A DNA stretch of 64,000 bases, from NCBI GenBank assembly GCA_934446455.1, contig CAKSEE010000004.1, positions 1-64,000 on the forward strand, read 5' to 3'. The position numbers and the translations under genes were made by a program. The stretch is from an uncultured Oscillospiraceae bacterium. GTDB lineage: Bacteria > Bacillota > Clostridia > Oscillospirales > Ruminococcaceae. The notes below the pieces were generated by a model. That model was not told the origin of the DNA and did no database searches. It was given only the letters and a program-made list of their open reading frames with translations. Below, in pieces: positions 63,382 through 64,000 of the stretch; the first letter of the stretch is position 1; each line of letters opens with the position of its first letter.

Positions 63382-64000
63382 TTGGAAAAATACGTTATAA
63401 ACGGCGGAAAGAAACTCAGCGGCGAGGTGGTTATAAGCGGCGCGAAAAATGCGGTCGCTGCCATTCTGCCTGCGGTGATACTCGCCGATGAACCTTGCAT
63501 TATCGAAAATATACCCAACATAAGCGACGTGAACATCACGCTGCAGATTATGAGCGAGATGGGCGCGAACATCAGATTCCTTGACAAGACAACAGTTGAG
63601 ATAGACACGCGCGGTCTGCGCGATCTGCCCATTCCCTACGAAAAGGCGAAGCTCATGAGAGCCACGACCTACTTTCTGGGCACGCTTCTCGGGCGATTCC
63701 ATGAGGCGCACGTTTCCATGCCCGGCGGCTGCAACCTCGGCGACAGACCGATAGACCAGCACCTCAAGTGCTTCTCGGCGCTCGGCGCGGAGTACACCAT
63801 TGACGGCGGCATGGTGAACATTCATGCGGACGAGCTTGTGGGGACGCAGATATTCTTTGACAAGAACTCCGTGGGAGCGACTATAAACGGCATTATGGCG
63901 GCGGTAAAGGCGAACGGCCTTACCGTTATAGAAAACGCCGCGAAAGAGCCGCACGTTGTGGATCTCGCCAACTGCCTTAATTCCATGGGCGCGGAAATCC
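63382..64000 (+). CDS. murA: UDP-N-acetylglucosamine 1-carboxyvinyltransferase, N-terminal part
   Basis: The first 206 codons are visible; the gene runs off the window. It starts with TTG at 63382 (MEKYVINGGKKL) with AGGGGGAAG upstream. The active-site Lys-Asn pair lies in SGAKNAVAAIL and the catalytic cysteine in PGGCNLGDRPIDQH. MurA transfers enolpyruvate to UDP-GlcNAc, the first step of peptidoglycan synthesis and the target of fosfomycin. TATAAT at 63216-63221 with a weak TTTATT box 17 bp upstream is the likely promoter. Confidence 0.93.
   Translation, partial: MEKYVINGGKKLSGEVVISGAKNAVAAILPAVILADEPCIIENIPNISDVNITLQIMSEMGANIRFLDKTTVEIDTRGLRDLPIPYEKAKLMRATTYFLGTLLGRFHEAHVSMPGGCNLGDRPIDQHLKCFSALGAEYTIDGGMVNIHADELVGTQIFFDKNSVGATINGIMAAVKANGLTVIENAAKEPHVVDLANCLNSMGAEI

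Overview
The window looks like the chromosome of a GC-rich, spore-forming, strictly anaerobic clostridium of the Ruminococcaceae/Oscillospiraceae type, probably a gut or rumen organism. This is inferred from gene content, not from a marker search. The evidence is SpoIIR, YqfC/YqfD and a SleC-like cortex-lytic enzyme (sporulation), WhiA, HPr kinase and an IspH-S1 fusion (low-to-mid GC Gram-positive lineage), pyruvate:ferredoxin oxidoreductase plus a three-subunit [FeFe] hydrogenase (anaerobic fermentation), DapL lysine synthesis, a SAM-I riboswitch and a leucine T-box. Many promoters have near-perfect TTGACA-N17-TATAAT boxes, and most genes have clear GGAGG ribosome sites.

Layout. 1-5681: end of an ACT-domain gene, a PFL/DUF711 gene, thioredoxin, and an autoregulated GntR-ABC transporter operon. 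5682-6235: a convergent repeat-rich gap. 6236-12618: CCA-adding enzyme, a membrane protein divergent from a small XRE repressor, metK under a SAM-I riboswitch, leuA under a T-box. 12816-24994: tuf, fusA, rpsG, rpsL, rpoC, rpoB, all on the minus strand. 25299-35533: flavodoxin-like protein, ComM-like ATPase, HD-GYP protein, then hprK-glk-murB-rapZ-whiA, spoIIR and a cation:proton antiporter. 35640-38858: cmk-plsC-ispH/rpsA operon. 39079-43540: a 40-residue membrane protein and the HydABC operon. 43541-48867: an accessory stretch with an ECF sigma factor, a membrane-anchored serpin and a GH127 arabinofuranosidase, two of whose gaps carry copies of a minisatellite-bearing repeat element. 48869-51781: a folA-led operon of small metabolic genes. 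51909-56188: divergent sporulation operons, yqfCD against a split SleC system, with matching sigma-E-like promoters. 56228-57231: a second membrane-protein/XRE module. 57369-62366: nifJ and dapL. 62367-63381: a long non-coding gap. 63382-64000: start of murA.

The most unusual items are: the sigma factor/membrane serpin pair; a three-copy repeat family whose copy before GH127 is flanked by 19-bp direct repeats and separates the gene from its promoter; two XRE/membrane-protein modules with the same operator geometry but different operator sequence; a SleC-like enzyme apparently split from its pro-domain; and an RNA-like motif found twice in 3' regions. No tRNA, rRNA, CRISPR array, insertion sequence or prophage was found.
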